Below, piece by piece: positions 16,590-26,146 of a DNA stretch of 64,000 nucleotides. This stretch comes from Palsa-601 sp963801185 (GTDB lineage: Bacteria; Actinomycetota; Acidimicrobiia; Acidimicrobiales; Bog-793). Where the stretch lies: assembly GCA_963801185.1 (NCBI GenBank), contig CAWDDW010000003.1, forward strand, positions 186,001 to 250,000, written 5' to 3'. Each line of letters starts with the position of its first letter. Positions within the stretch are counted from its first letter, which is position 1. Position numbers and translations under genes: made by a program. The notes under the pieces were generated by a model, which was not told the origin of the DNA, ran no database searches, and worked only from the letters and a program-made list of their open reading frames with translations.

Positions 16590-19547
16590 ATGCGAATCTC
16601 ACACATGATCAGCCGTCGTCGTCTACGGACGGGTGCCGCGCTTGCGGTCGGGATGGCCACCCTCACAGGGTTGACTGTCTCGGGCGCTCTCTTGGGTACG
16701 ACGTCCTCGTATGCCAGCTCGACCACCTGCCCGTTAGGAAGCACTCTGCAGGTACCGCGTGGTGGGTCCGAATCCGACGCGCAATGTGTCATCTCTTCGA
16801 CGGGTACGCCCGTCGGCGGGATCAAACACGTGTGGTTGATCATCTTGGAGAACAAGTCCTACGACGAGACCTTTACGGGCCTCAACCAGAACAGCTACCT
16901 GTGGCAGACGCTTCCCCAGCAGGGCGCCATGCTCACCAACTATTACGGCACCGGCCACTTCAGCATGGACAACTACATCTCGCTGGTGTCCGGCCAGGCT
17001 CCCTCATACGCCGTTCAGGACGACTGCTCGACGAGCGCGAACATGACCAATAACAACAGCGGGATCATCACCACCGGCACGGTCGGCACAGTCACCGACA
17101 CCGACGGCACCACCGACGCCGATGGAACCAACACCAACCCACCTGATCCGACTGGCGCCGGCAACGGCAACTACGGCCAACTCCTCGTACACGGTGGCGT
17201 CGATGCCGCGCTCGGCAGCAACGGATGTGTCTACCCGACCGATGTCGCGACTCTGTTCAACCAGTACAACGCAGCCGGCGTTTCGTGGAAGGCGTACGCC
17301 CAGGACCTCGGAGGCGCCCAGCCGGTCGGGTCTACGACCTACGTGACCGGCTCCACCCCAGGGGTGACCGACACCGTTCCCGGTCGCGATGACGGGGCGT
17401 GCGGTTACCCCGGCACGTCGAGCAACGATCCTGTCACCAACCCGACGAACCTGGTGGCCCCTAGCGGCGACGTGACGAGCTTCACGGGCGCCCAGCCTGC
17501 GAACGCCGGCGGCAACGGGGACCCCTCCGACCAGTTTGTGGCCAAACATTTCCCGACGGGCTGGTTCGCGTCGCTGACCGGCGAGTCCGCGGGCACGCAA
17601 AACGGCGTTGCCTACCCGGCGCAGCCAGCGCTCAACGAGCCGACCACGCCAGAGTACGACGGACCAGGCTCGCCGACCAACGGAGCGACTGACACCAACT
17701 GCGACGCCAACCACGTCACCAACCTGGACGACCCCACCTATGGCCTGGCGCACGATCTCACCCTTCCGGCCAATGAGGTGCCGGCATTCAGCTGGATCAC
17801 GCCTGACAACTGCAGTGACGCCCACGACGCCACCTGCCAGGGCAACAACCTGTCGGGGGCCTTCAATGCCAACGGCACGCCGAACTACACCCCGACCGGC
17901 CTGCCGCCCTACGACCCCGAAGCTACGACGCCGACCAACTACACCGGAGGTTTGTACGCGGCTGACCTGTTCCTGCGGTACTACATCCCGCTGATCGAGC
18001 AGTCCGCGGCCTTTGCGGATGGGGGGCTCATCGACATCACCTTTGACGAGGCCAACCCTCCGTTCACGATCGGCAACAGCTTCAATAACGTGCCAGCGTC
18101 CGGCGACAGCTCCACCTACTTCGCGCCGGCAGACCAGCCGAGCTTCGGCACGGCCGGGAGCACGGCACCAGGCGCCGACTCCCGGTACGGCGCTTACGGC
18201 ATCCAGACCGACGCGGCTGGGGAGAACATCAACGGCGAGAACGTGAGCACCGAGCCGACCGGGCCCAACGACCCCGAAGTGACCAACAGCTCGGGTGAGC
18301 AGCTACAGCCCGGCCCGGGTGCCTCGGGTTTCATCGACCGTGCCACGGGCCTCGCCGGTGAGAGTCCCTATCTGAGCGGATCTCCCGGCACGACGAGCGA
18401 GCCGGCCCTGGTCGCCCCTGGTTCGAGCATGGTCGGCGACGCGAAGATAAATGCCGACGATACCGGCCGCCTCGTCTCGGGCACTGACGCCTTCGGCAAC
18501 ACGATCCCTCCCGACACCTTCGTCGGGGCCGTCAGTGACACCGGGCCGCTCTCGTTGGCGTCCAATGCCAGCACCAGCACCGCTTCGAACAACTACGCCA
18601 AGCCGTGGACCGGTACCTTCCAGCTGCTCAACGACAGCGGACAGCCGGTCACTCTGCCGAGCGGCTTCGACGGCAACGTGGCCCTGGGTGCCGAGGGAGC
18701 GACGTCCACCGTCGGAAGCTCCAGCTGCCCGACCGGCAGCGAGGCAGCTACGACCAGCGGATGTGTCACAGCTGACCCGCTTTACGACCCCACCGACTTC
18801 ACCCCTGGCGGGGGCGACACCGGGACCGTGCTGATCAGCCCGCTCATCAAGCCCGGTACCGTGACAAGCACCTACTACAACCACTACAGCATGCTGCGCA
18901 CGCTGGAGGACCTGCTCCTGACCGGGCAGTCCTGCACCGAACCCGCCAATGCCGATACCCCGTTGGTCGCCGGCACGGTCTGCGGGGGCCTCGACGGCCA
19001 GGGGCATCTCGGCTACGCGGCCCAGCCCGGTCTTGCCGCCTTCGGACCGGACGTGTTCACCGCACAATCGTTCACGGTTGTGCCTACGCCTCCGGGCTAT
19101 CGAGCCGTCGCCGGCAGCGGCTCAGGCATCTTGTACTGTCCAGACCACACGAGCCTCGGCCACGCGGCTCGCAACGGCAGCCCCGGTGGCGGCGGTTTTG
19201 GTGGCGTCGCTGGCACGGGTGGAGCGGCCGGTTGCGGGAGCAACGGTGGCGCCGGGGGTAATGGTGGCACCGGTATCACCGCGGCTGGCTATGGCGGTAA
19301 CGGTGGCAACGGTGGCAACGGCGCCTGCCCACCCGAGGAATGGAGCGGGGGAGCGTGGTTGACGGCGACCGGCGCCCAGACGTCGCCGTACGACACGCCA
19401 CCGTGCGGCGGTCGGGGCGGCAACGGCGGTCGGGGCGGCAACGGCGGCAGAGGAGTTGGCTCGAACCCGGGCGGCAACGGCGGCAACGGCGGCAACGGCT
19501 CGCCCGGGGTGCGCGGCCAGAACGGACAAAAGGGTGTCAACGGTTAG
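16590..19547 (+). CDS. Secreted phosphoesterase-family protein with PGRS-like Gly/Asn-rich tail
   Basis: A 985-residue exported protein. A signal peptide (about 1-43) is followed by the phosphoesterase (PF04185, phospholipase C/acid phosphatase) start GIKHVWLIILENKSYDETF, where Glu-Asn and the following residues bind metal. Other family features are TNYYGTGHFSMDNYISLVSGQAP and FSWITPDNCSDAHD and LIDITFDEA. From about residue 860 the protein changes to GGNGG/GGRGG repeats up to the end. It is followed 19 bp later by a lipoprotein gene. The first Met is used, but Met6 is equally possible; no strong ribosome site is visible. Substrate is unknown. Confidence 0.82.
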   Translation: MRISHMISRRRLRTGAALAVGMATLTGLTVSGALLGTTSSYASSTTCPLGSTLQVPRGGSESDAQCVISSTGTPVGGIKHVWLIILENKSYDETFTGLNQNSYLWQTLPQQGAMLTNYYGTGHFSMDNYISLVSGQAPSYAVQDDCSTSANMTNNNSGIITTGTVGTVTDTDGTTDADGTNTNPPDPTGAGNGNYGQLLVHGGVDAALGSNGCVYPTDVATLFNQYNAAGVSWKAYAQDLGGAQPVGSTTYVTGSTPGVTDTVPGRDDGACGYPGTSSNDPVTNPTNLVAPSGDVTSFTGAQPANAGGNGDPSDQFVAKHFPTGWFASLTGESAGTQNGVAYPAQPALNEPTTPEYDGPGSPTNGATDTNCDANHVTNLDDPTYGLAHDLTLPANEVPAFSWITPDNCSDAHDATCQGNNLSGAFNANGTPNYTPTGLPPYDPEATTPTNYTGGLYAADLFLRYYIPLIEQSAAFADGGLIDITFDEANPPFTIGNSFNNVPASGDSSTYFAPADQPSFGTAGSTAPGADSRYGAYGIQTDAAGENINGENVSTEPTGPNDPEVTNSSGEQLQPGPGASGFIDRATGLAGESPYLSGSPGTTSEPALVAPGSSMVGDAKINADDTGRLVSGTDAFGNTIPPDTFVGAVSDTGPLSLASNASTSTASNNYAKPWTGTFQLLNDSGQPVTLPSGFDGNVALGAEGATSTVGSSSCPTGSEAATTSGCVTADPLYDPTDFTPGGGDTGTVLISPLIKPGTVTSTYYNHYSMLRTLEDLLLTGQSCTEPANADTPLVAGTVCGGLDGQGHLGYAAQPGLAAFGPDVFTAQSFTVVPTPPGYRAVAGSGSGILYCPDHTSLGHAARNGSPGGGGFGGVAGTGGAAGCGSNGGAGGNGGTGITAAGYGGNGGNGGNGACPPEEWSGGAWLTATGAQTSPYDTPPCGGRGGNGGRGGNGGRGVGSNPGGNGGNGGNGSPGVRGQNGQKGVNG
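19173..19547 (+). repeat. GGN/GGR-coding low-complexity repeat (PGRS-like)
   Basis: Runs of GGCGGCAACGGCGG-type units encode Gly-Gly-Asn-Gly-Gly and Gly-Gly-Arg-Gly-Gly repeats in the last 125 residues of the phosphoesterase, interrupted by a Cys/Pro-containing segment (GACPPEEWSGGAW). The composition recalls mycobacterial PGRS domains, but no PE domain is present. Confidence 0.75.
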
Positions 19548-19566
19548 GGAGGATCGTAAATAGCCG

Positions 19567-20148
19567 ATGTACCCTGCCGTGAGCGCGGCTGAGCGTGAAC
19601 GGGGTCGGGCCTTTGAGCCCGGCCCCAGGCGCGCGGTCGCAGCTCTGCTGATTGCCCTCTTGCTCGCCGGTTGCGGTGGCGGCTCCAAGTACCCATCGTT
19701 CCTCCCAAAGAAGACCCTCGAACCCCACGTCGACTCCGCTCTGATCGGTACAGTGAACAAGCCTGCACTCCAGGTCGAAGGACTGCCCGTCGAGGCGAAG
19801 ACCAAAGCGTTCGATGTCTGGATCACCGTGAGCGGACCGGTCGTCCCTGGTGAAGGCCTGCCTTACCAGCCTGACGCCACCACCTGCACCTGGACCGTGA
19901 CGATGAAGGACGCCAACGGCGACGTCCCCGTTTCCGTCGCCGACTTCCACTCGGTCGACCACCTCGGTGCCGTGTTCCTCATGGGGCTCGTCCCCGGCGA
20001 GCGCCCCCCGCCGCCCGTCCTCCATCGCGGCCAGACGCTCACGTTCAGGCTCCGGGCCTACGAGCTGGTCGGCGAGGGCATGATGCAGTGGGCGCCGGAC
20101 CACAAACACGTCGTCGCCTACTGGGACTATACGGTAGAGAACGACTGA
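19567..20148 (+). CDS. Putative lipoprotein of unknown function
   Basis: A 193-residue protein with a twenty-residue basic lead, a hydrophobic stretch and a clear lipobox LLLAGC (Cys at about 36) followed by a GGGSK linker, so it is probably lipid-anchored outside the membrane. The mature part looks beta-rich (WTVTMKDANGDVPVSV, LTFRLRAYEL, WDYTVEND), but I do not recognise the family. It follows the phosphoesterase by 19 bp and may be co-transcribed with it. ATG 19567 is used; GTG 19579 is an alternative. Confidence 0.7.
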   Translation: MYPAVSAAERERGRAFEPGPRRAVAALLIALLLAGCGGGSKYPSFLPKKTLEPHVDSALIGTVNKPALQVEGLPVEAKTKAFDVWITVSGPVVPGEGLPYQPDATTCTWTVTMKDANGDVPVSVADFHSVDHLGAVFLMGLVPGERPPPPVLHRGQTLTFRLRAYELVGEGMMQWAPDHKHVVAYWDYTVEND

Positions 20149-20261
20149 ATTGCTTGGGGCCGCGATGGCCGGACGCGCCCGGGCGACGGTGCTCGTCGGC
20201 TTCGACTACCGGCCCGGTCGCGCTAGCAGTGGCGATTTCGGCTGGATTCTGAAGCGACGGT

Positions 20262-21272
20262 TCAGCCGCGTGAGGCCACCACCGTGAACATCGACATGTC
20301 GATCGCCGGCTTGGAGAGATCGTGGCCTAGGTGATGGCGCTGGGTGTGGAACGACACCTCGGAGTTCCCGAAACCCAAGCGCTCGAGCATGTGAACCACG
20401 GCACCGGGCGTGAGCGACCACCAGTTCGTGGCGTACTCGACCGCTTGCGGGGCAAAACGCATCAAGTTCTCCGACTGATCGAGCTCGGGATCCTGCACGA
20501 GGTCGGTGACGATGATCTGATCCCTGACATGCGCGGCCGCCTGCGACAAGGCAGAGAAGGGGTCCCGCAGGTGCAGCAGGATCGCCCCAAAGAGTGCCAG
20601 GTCGAACTCGCCGAGGTCGACCGGGAGCTCGTAGATGTTGCCGTAGGCGATGCGAGCGCTCGAGCCGAACTCGTGATGCAGGTACCACCACGAGTTCTGC
20701 ACGGCGCCGATGAACCTCATGGCGTCCATGCGTGCCCAACCCAGCTCCATGCCAGGCCTCGGCAAGAGATCGATCGACCGATCCCACCCGACGTCGAAGC
20801 CGACGACATCGGCTCCGCGTGCCTCCATGTGGAACGTGAGGTAACCCGAAGCCGGGCCGAGCTCGAGCACTCGCCGGCCCTCGAGATCGACGCCGCCCAG
20901 ATAGGCCACCTCTCCGCCCCGGAGGTCCCACGCCCCGTCGATCACCTCCCCAGAGGGCAGTTGCGCCGAGTGGTAGAAGTCGCAGTCATCGAGGTCGACG
21001 AAGGCTCGTTCGGCAACGAGCCGGCGCTGGAACTCAGGGCGCAGCTGGCCGAGATAGCCGGGCGGAGGGAAAGCCGGCCAGGGGACCCGGGGCCGTTCGT
21101 CGGCGTACCCGTGCAGATAGATGTAACGCTGAGGATCAAAGGGGGAAACCTCGGAGCCCGCCTGCTCCGCCGACTCGCCAGGAGCGAAGGCCGACGGCTC
21201 CAGCACCCTGCTGAGGGACCGCTCGAGAGCACTCAACCCGCGCCGCGCGCCTCGGGCGACTTTCTGTTCCAT
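20262..21272 (-). CDS. SAM-dependent methyltransferase
   Basis: About 336 residues. The core Rossmann domain begins near residue 140 with RRVLELGPASGYLTFHMEARGADVVGFDVG, continues with the acidic and aromatic residues after it, and has FDLALFGAILLHLRDPFSALSQAAAHV, as in CmoB-like/DUF1698 methyltransferases. The long N-terminal region (FDPQRYIYLHGYADERPRVPWPAFPPPGYLG) is not one I recognise. An upstream GTG at 21311 would add 13 residues; ATG 21272 has a better ribosome-site-like GGGAAG. Substrate unknown. Confidence 0.78.
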   Translation of the reverse strand: MEQKVARGARRGLSALERSLSRVLEPSAFAPGESAEQAGSEVSPFDPQRYIYLHGYADERPRVPWPAFPPPGYLGQLRPEFQRRLVAERAFVDLDDCDFYHSAQLPSGEVIDGAWDLRGGEVAYLGGVDLEGRRVLELGPASGYLTFHMEARGADVVGFDVGWDRSIDLLPRPGMELGWARMDAMRFIGAVQNSWWYLHHEFGSSARIAYGNIYELPVDLGEFDLALFGAILLHLRDPFSALSQAAAHVRDQIIVTDLVQDPELDQSENLMRFAPQAVEYATNWWSLTPGAVVHMLERLGFGNSEVSFHTQRHHLGHDLSKPAIDMSMFTVVASRG

Positions 21273-21414
21273 CGCTTCCCGGTAGGGACGGCCTGTCGCC
21301 ACTCTCGTCACCCTAAACGATGGCTCCCGACCTCGTTCGACTGCCGGGCCAGGTCACCCACAGGCAACCGCGCGCCGAACGCAACGCCACCGGGGCAGAT
21401 ACTGTCGGTCGCTC

Positions 21415-21987
21415 ATGGACGACGACGAGCTGCACGTGAGCGCTCCGCCGCGCCGCCCGAACCGATTCCTTCCGTGGATCACCATCATCGTCGTCGCGAT
21501 GGTGATCGCGATCGGTCTCCGTCTCTACGTCGTCCAGACGTTCTTCGTCCCGAGCGGCTCGATGATCCCCACCCTCATGCCCGGAGATCGCATCCTCGTG
21601 CAGAAGATCGGCTACTCGGTGACAGAGGGCGCAATCGTCGTGTTCAGGACGCCGCCCGGGTACAGCGCCTCAGAGTGCGGAGGCACGGCCGAGACCGACC
21701 TGGTCAAGCGTGTGATCGGCCTGCCGGGGGACACGATCTGGTCCAGGGGAAACACGGTCTACGTGAACGGGAAGCCGCTCGCCGAGCCCTACCTCCCAAA
21801 GGGCCAGCTGCTCGGCGCGCCAGTACGACGGGAGAAGATCCCTGCAGGGCACTACTTCATGATGGGCGACAACCGACCGATCTCGTGTGACAGCCGCGTC
21901 TGGGGGCTCGTCCCGAGCTCGGACGTCGTAGGGCGCGTCTTCCTCGTGATCTGGAGAGACGGGCACCCCGTCTTCCACCCGATCTGA
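21415..21987 (+). CDS. lepB: Signal peptidase I
   Basis: A 190-residue type I signal peptidase with one N-terminal membrane helix (about 20-42). The catalytic Ser is in FFVPSGSMIPTL (about 45-56), the catalytic Lys in DLVKRVIGLPGD (about 98-109) and the box E motif in MGDNRPISCDSRVWG. It removes signal peptides from exported proteins outside the membrane. Its stop overlaps the ATG of an ABC ATPase gene by one base, so the three genes to 23812 are likely one unit. Confidence 0.94.
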   Translation: MDDDELHVSAPPRRPNRFLPWITIIVVAMVIAIGLRLYVVQTFFVPSGSMIPTLMPGDRILVQKIGYSVTEGAIVVFRTPPGYSASECGGTAETDLVKRVIGLPGDTIWSRGNTVYVNGKPLAEPYLPKGQLLGAPVRREKIPAGHYFMMGDNRPISCDSRVWGLVPSSDVVGRVFLVIWRDGHPVFHPI

Positions 21988-22982
21988 TGAGCGCCGGTCA
22001 GCAGGGCTACCAGGCGCCGAGCGGTCTCGGTGCCCCGTTGGCGGCCGACGAGAGCGTGGCATTGTCGGTTCGGGGAGTGACCAAGCGTTTCGGCGTGCGT
22101 GTAGTCATCGACGGGCTGGACCTTTCAGTCCCCCGTGGGTGCGCGTTTGGCTGCCTCGGGCCGAACGGGGCCGGGAAGACGACACTCATCCGGACAGTTC
22201 TCGGGTTGACGAGGCCCAACGCCGGTGAGATCCGCGTCCTCGGCCACCCGATGCCCCATGACGGCGCGAGCGCCCTGCAACGGGTCGGAGCCATAGTGGA
22301 CGAGCCGAGGTTCCACGGTTACCTGTCGGGACTCGAGAACCTGGAGATACTCGCATCCGCGCGAGGTGGCCGCGCTGCGGAGCGCATCTGGCCGTCGCTC
22401 GAGCGGGTAGGACTCGCCGACAGGGCGACCGAGCGCGTCTCGAAGTACTCGATGGGCATGCGCCAACGGCTCGGCGTCGCATCGTGTCTGCTGGCCGATC
22501 CAGAGCTGCTCGTCCTCGACGAGCCGATGAACGGCCTCGACCCGGCGGGCATGCAAGAGTTCCGCGAGCTCATTCGGGGCCTCGTCGCCGAGGGCAGGAC
22601 GGTCATGCTCTCCTCGCACCTCCTCGACGAGGTCCAGAAGACCTGCGAGTTCGTGGCGATCATCGACCAGGGCCGCGTCGTCGTGCAGGGTGCCATCGAC
22701 GATCTCATTCGCCAGCAGGCTGCCGCCGTCCGTGTGATCTGCGACGACCCCGGACGGGCCGCCTCACTGCTCACCGGCCTCGAGGGCATCGACGGCGTGC
22801 TCCCGAGCGGCGACAACAGCCTGAGCCTGAGGATCGGTTCCGGCTGGCAACCTGAGGCGATGGCGGCCGCCGTCAACCGCTATCTCGTGGGATCCGGCGT
22901 CGGTGTCTCGGGGTTGTGGGTGGAGCGCGCGTCGCTCGAGGAGCGTTTCTTGCAGTTGACGTCACGGTTCGGTGGGCCGTGA
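21987..22982 (+). CDS. ABC transporter ATP-binding protein
   Basis: A 331-residue ATPase of the ABC-2 exporter class. Walker A is GPNGAGKTT (about 58-66), the signature is YSMGMRQRLGVA (about 153), Walker B is LLVLDEPMNGLDP (about 172) and the H-loop is SSHLLDE. The C-terminal 90 residues form the usual accessory region of CcmA-like exporters. It overlaps lepB by one base and the permease gene by 4 bp. Substrate is not predictable. Confidence 0.92.
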   Translation: MSAGQQGYQAPSGLGAPLAADESVALSVRGVTKRFGVRVVIDGLDLSVPRGCAFGCLGPNGAGKTTLIRTVLGLTRPNAGEIRVLGHPMPHDGASALQRVGAIVDEPRFHGYLSGLENLEILASARGGRAAERIWPSLERVGLADRATERVSKYSMGMRQRLGVASCLLADPELLVLDEPMNGLDPAGMQEFRELIRGLVAEGRTVMLSSHLLDEVQKTCEFVAIIDQGRVVVQGAIDDLIRQQAAAVRVICDDPGRAASLLTGLEGIDGVLPSGDNSLSLRIGSGWQPEAMAAAVNRYLVGSGVGVSGLWVERASLEERFLQLTSRFGGP

Positions 22983-23812
22983 CGGCCGGCCTGCCCACGG
23001 TCGAGCCGGGTGCGGTGCCGGCCAAGCGGCCGAAAGCTCGTCAGCGGAGCCTTGTCGGCGCCGAGGTCCTGCGCCTCCGGCGGCGGCGAGGTCTCATGAT
23101 CACCTTCATGCTGCTGGCCTTCGGCATATTCGTGCTCGTGGGTCTGCTCTTGAGCCTGCTCCACGTTGCCAACCCCGCGAAGTTCGGCCCTCCGGGCGGC
23201 GTCGACTCCATCTCGGGATTCGGCATAGCCCTCGCCGAGCTCGGGTCGATCGGCGGTGTCCTCGTCGGTGCCTTCGCCGGCTCGGCGGACCTGAGCGCCG
23301 GGGTCTTCCGTGCGCTCGTCACCACTGGGCGGCCGCGGTGGCAGCTCTTCCTCGCCCGCGTCCCTGCCGTCCTCATCATCATCGTGCCGGTGATCGTCGT
23401 CACCTGGGCGGCGATCTGTGTCTACTCCGTAGCCCTCTCGTTCGGCTCGCGCGAGGCGAGCGCCGCCGCGATGGAGAGCGTCGGAGCGTGGGTGCTCCTC
23501 AACGTCTGCGTGTGGGCGATCATCGCTCTGGCGTTCTCGGCCATCGTCGGCTCGCGATCGACAACCGTCGCCGTGATGATCGCTATCGACCTGATCGGCG
23601 GGGGCATCCTCAGCGCTCCCGGCCTCCCGTACCTCGGCCTGCGTCAGGCCTTCTTCTTCGTGACGCTCCGGTACATCATGCCGAGCGGGATCCTCCAAGG
23701 CGCGGGGCGCTTCGGGCACGAGGCACCCTTGCTGGGTGCGGTGGTCATCGGCCTTTGGATCTTCGGCATGCTGGCGATCGCCACGCGCCGCACTACCACT
23801 CGCGACGTGTAG
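22979..23812 (+). CDS. ABC-2 type transporter permease
   Basis: A 277-residue polytopic membrane protein with six likely helices, including ITFMLLAFGIFVLVGLLLSLL, VPAVLIIIVPVIVVTWAAICVY and AVMIAIDLIGGGILSA. The start is GTG 22979, which overlaps the ATPase stop as GTGA; a longer open frame upstream is antisense-free but lacks support. It forms an exporter with the ATPase at 21987. Its 3' end faces a methyltransferase gene 15 bp away. Confidence 0.85.
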   Translation: MTAGLPTVEPGAVPAKRPKARQRSLVGAEVLRLRRRRGLMITFMLLAFGIFVLVGLLLSLLHVANPAKFGPPGGVDSISGFGIALAELGSIGGVLVGAFAGSADLSAGVFRALVTTGRPRWQLFLARVPAVLIIIVPVIVVTWAAICVYSVALSFGSREASAAAMESVGAWVLLNVCVWAIIALAFSAIVGSRSTTVAVMIAIDLIGGGILSAPGLPYLGLRQAFFFVTLRYIMPSGILQGAGRFGHEAPLLGAVVIGLWIFGMLAIATRRTTTRDV

Positions 23813-23827
23813 CCGCCACGAGGCGAC

Positions 23828-24700
23828 TCAGTACTGCCGGTGAACGGCTCGCCAGCAGACCGCGCGGTAGGGCACCTTGGTCGCGACTCCATCGGCCAGC
23901 CCGATCTCGTCGAGCAGGTAGCTCCTCGCGAGGTCGAAGAGAGCCTCCCGCTGCGCCGGCTCGATGAGGATCACGCCGCTGTAGGTGCCTATCAACCCGA
24001 CGAGCTCCTCGGGCGTCATCGGGAGCGTCCAGCGGATCTCCGTCCTCTCGGGCCCACTGAAGGGGGCTCCGTCGGGCAGGACGAGCTCGTGGCGGCGCGA
24101 GGGATTGGCCGGCCGCTCGCCGAGCGTCTCGGCCGCGGCGTCGGCGACCGCCGCTGCGGCGTCGTGGCCCACCACGGCCGCGGCGGTCATGCGCTCCAAC
24201 ATGGCACGCGGCCTGAGCAGCTGAAACCATTCGCTCGTCCAGTCTGGCGCCGCCCAAACGACACCGAGTACTCCCCCGAAACGCAGCACCCTCGCCACCT
24301 CCGGCACCGTCGTGGCGAGGTCCATCCAGTGCCACGAGGACGAGGCAAGCACCGCATCGGCGACACCTTCGCCGAGCGGGATCGACTCGCCTCGCCCCTC
24401 CATCACCCGCGCGCCTGGCACCTGCTCGGAGAGCACCGCCCGCATGCGCTCGTCCGGCTCGACGGCCACCACGCTCGGCACTCGGTCGACGAGCAGCCTC
24501 GTGAGTGCGCCGGTCCCGGCGCCAAGGTCGACGGCAAGCTTGGCGTCCGACGGCAACAACCACTCGACCACCTCTGGCACGGGGCCGGGACGAAAGCGTT
24601 CGTACTCTCCGGCGATCGCGCCGAAAGCGCGCGACCGCTCCGCCCGCGACGGCTCGGACCTCTGTGCGTCCGTCTCTCGAGACTCTCCCTCACCGGCCAT
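23828..24700 (-). CDS. SAM-dependent class I methyltransferase
   Basis: About 290 residues. Motif I VDLGAGTGALTRLL (about 55-68) and the acidic residue VVAVEPDERM are clear, as is ADAVLASSSWHWMDLATTVPEVARVLRFGGVLGVVW. It belongs to the UbiE/COQ5-like small-molecule methyltransferase group. ATG 24700 starts 10 bp after the MATE gene's stop and is preferred over an upstream ATG inside that gene. Substrate unknown. Confidence 0.82.
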   Translation of the reverse strand: MAGEGESRETDAQRSEPSRAERSRAFGAIAGEYERFRPGPVPEVVEWLLPSDAKLAVDLGAGTGALTRLLVDRVPSVVAVEPDERMRAVLSEQVPGARVMEGRGESIPLGEGVADAVLASSSWHWMDLATTVPEVARVLRFGGVLGVVWAAPDWTSEWFQLLRPRAMLERMTAAAVVGHDAAAAVADAAAETLGERPANPSRRHELVLPDGAPFSGPERTEIRWTLPMTPEELVGLIGTYSGVILIEPAQREALFDLARSYLLDEIGLADGVATKVPYRAVCWRAVHRQY

Positions 24701-24710
24701 GCTGCCGACG

Positions 24711-26027
24711 CTACCCAAGTGCGGTTGCCGGCCTGGCAACAATCTTGCGCCAGCGCCGCCCGAGCAGCGCCGTGCGCGCTGTCAGCCAGCAGAGCATGGC
24801 GAACCAGATCCCGAGGATGCCGATGCCGTGGTAGGCGAGAGTGAGGCCGGCAAGCGGCGCGAACGCAAGAAGCGCAAGCAACATCGCCCGGCGCATGGTG
24901 CGGTATTCGGACGCCCCGAGGATCAGCCCGTCGAGCACGAACGCACCGGCCGCCACCGGTTGCTGCAGGCCGCAAACGAGCAACGCCAGCATCGCCTGGT
25001 GCTGCACCGTGGCGTTGGGCGAGAAGATGCTCGGGAGCACGCCCGAGAGCGCGGCGGTGAGCGCTCCGATGGCCACTCCGACGACGAGGCCCATGCGAAG
25101 CGTCCGCTTGCCGATGTCGCGGGCCGCGTCGAGATCGTCGCGACCGAACGCGGCGCTGACGAACACCTGGGCCGGCACTGCGAGCGAGTCAAGGGTGAGC
25201 GCCAGCATCCCCCAGATCTGCATGGCTATCTGGTGACCTCCGAGGCGCGCCGTCCCGAGACGAGCAGCGATCGCCGTCGTCGCGAGCAATGCGGAGCCGA
25301 GCGCGATCGTGCGGATGGTGAGCGGCACCGCGTCGCGGACGAGCTCGCCCACCTCCATCGAGGTCGGGCGCCTCGGCAGGATTGGTGCGCGGCGAGACGC
25401 GCCGGTGAACAGGCCCGCCGCGACGACTTGCGCGATCACCGTCCCCCAGGCGGAGCCGGCGATCCCGAGATGGGCCCCGTACACGAGGACTATCTCGAGC
25501 ACGACGTTCACGACGTTCGAGACAAGCGCGATCATGAGCGGTCGCCGCGTGTTGGCGAGGCCGGTCAGGTGCCCGTTGCCGGCGAGCGCGACGAACAGCG
25601 CCGGCATGCCGATGGCTGCGATCCGCAGGTACAACACCGCGTCCGTGACGACGCCGCCGTGGGAGTGCCCACCGAGCACCTCCGCCATCAGCGGCGCGAT
25701 CAGCTCGATGAGCCCGGTCGTGGCGACTCCGATGAGGCCCGACAGCAGGTACGCCGCACCGACTGCACGCCCCGCCCCCGGCTCGTCGCCTGCCGACCGG
25801 CGGAAGGCCACCACCGACACCGTCGCCATCTCGAGAAACGCAGCCGTCCACGCCAACACGTTCAACCCCGCTGTCGCGATCGCGAGGCCTCCGAGCGGGA
25901 CCTTCCCGAGGTGGCCGACGATGGCAGAGTCGGTCAGGTTGTAGAGGGGCTCGACGATGAGCGCGCCGAGCGCAGGCACGGCGAGCGCGATGATTCGCCG
26001 ATCGAGCGGATCGAGGCGACCTGCCAT
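24711..26027 (-). CDS. MATE family efflux transporter
   Basis: A 438-residue, 12-helix membrane protein of the multidrug and toxin extrusion family (DinF branch). The first segment IIALAVPALGALIVEPLYNLTDSAIVGHLG is the MATE signature, repeated in the second half as ALTLDSLAVPAQVFVSAAFGR. It exports organic cations or similar compounds using an ion gradient. The gene is followed closely by the methyltransferase. Confidence 0.92.
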   Translation of the reverse strand: MAGRLDPLDRRIIALAVPALGALIVEPLYNLTDSAIVGHLGKVPLGGLAIATAGLNVLAWTAAFLEMATVSVVAFRRSAGDEPGAGRAVGAAYLLSGLIGVATTGLIELIAPLMAEVLGGHSHGGVVTDAVLYLRIAAIGMPALFVALAGNGHLTGLANTRRPLMIALVSNVVNVVLEIVLVYGAHLGIAGSAWGTVIAQVVAAGLFTGASRRAPILPRRPTSMEVGELVRDAVPLTIRTIALGSALLATTAIAARLGTARLGGHQIAMQIWGMLALTLDSLAVPAQVFVSAAFGRDDLDAARDIGKRTLRMGLVVGVAIGALTAALSGVLPSIFSPNATVQHQAMLALLVCGLQQPVAAGAFVLDGLILGASEYRTMRRAMLLALLAFAPLAGLTLAYHGIGILGIWFAMLCWLTARTALLGRRWRKIVARPATALG

Positions 26028-26146
26028 GGCCGGACGAGGTTAAACAGCTCTTGTCCGCTCCCGTCACGATCTGGTGGGCTATGTCGTCAATGAGACGTTG
26101 CGTCCAGTCGGCGCAGTCCGACGCAATCCGGCCCGCCCGGCCCCCT

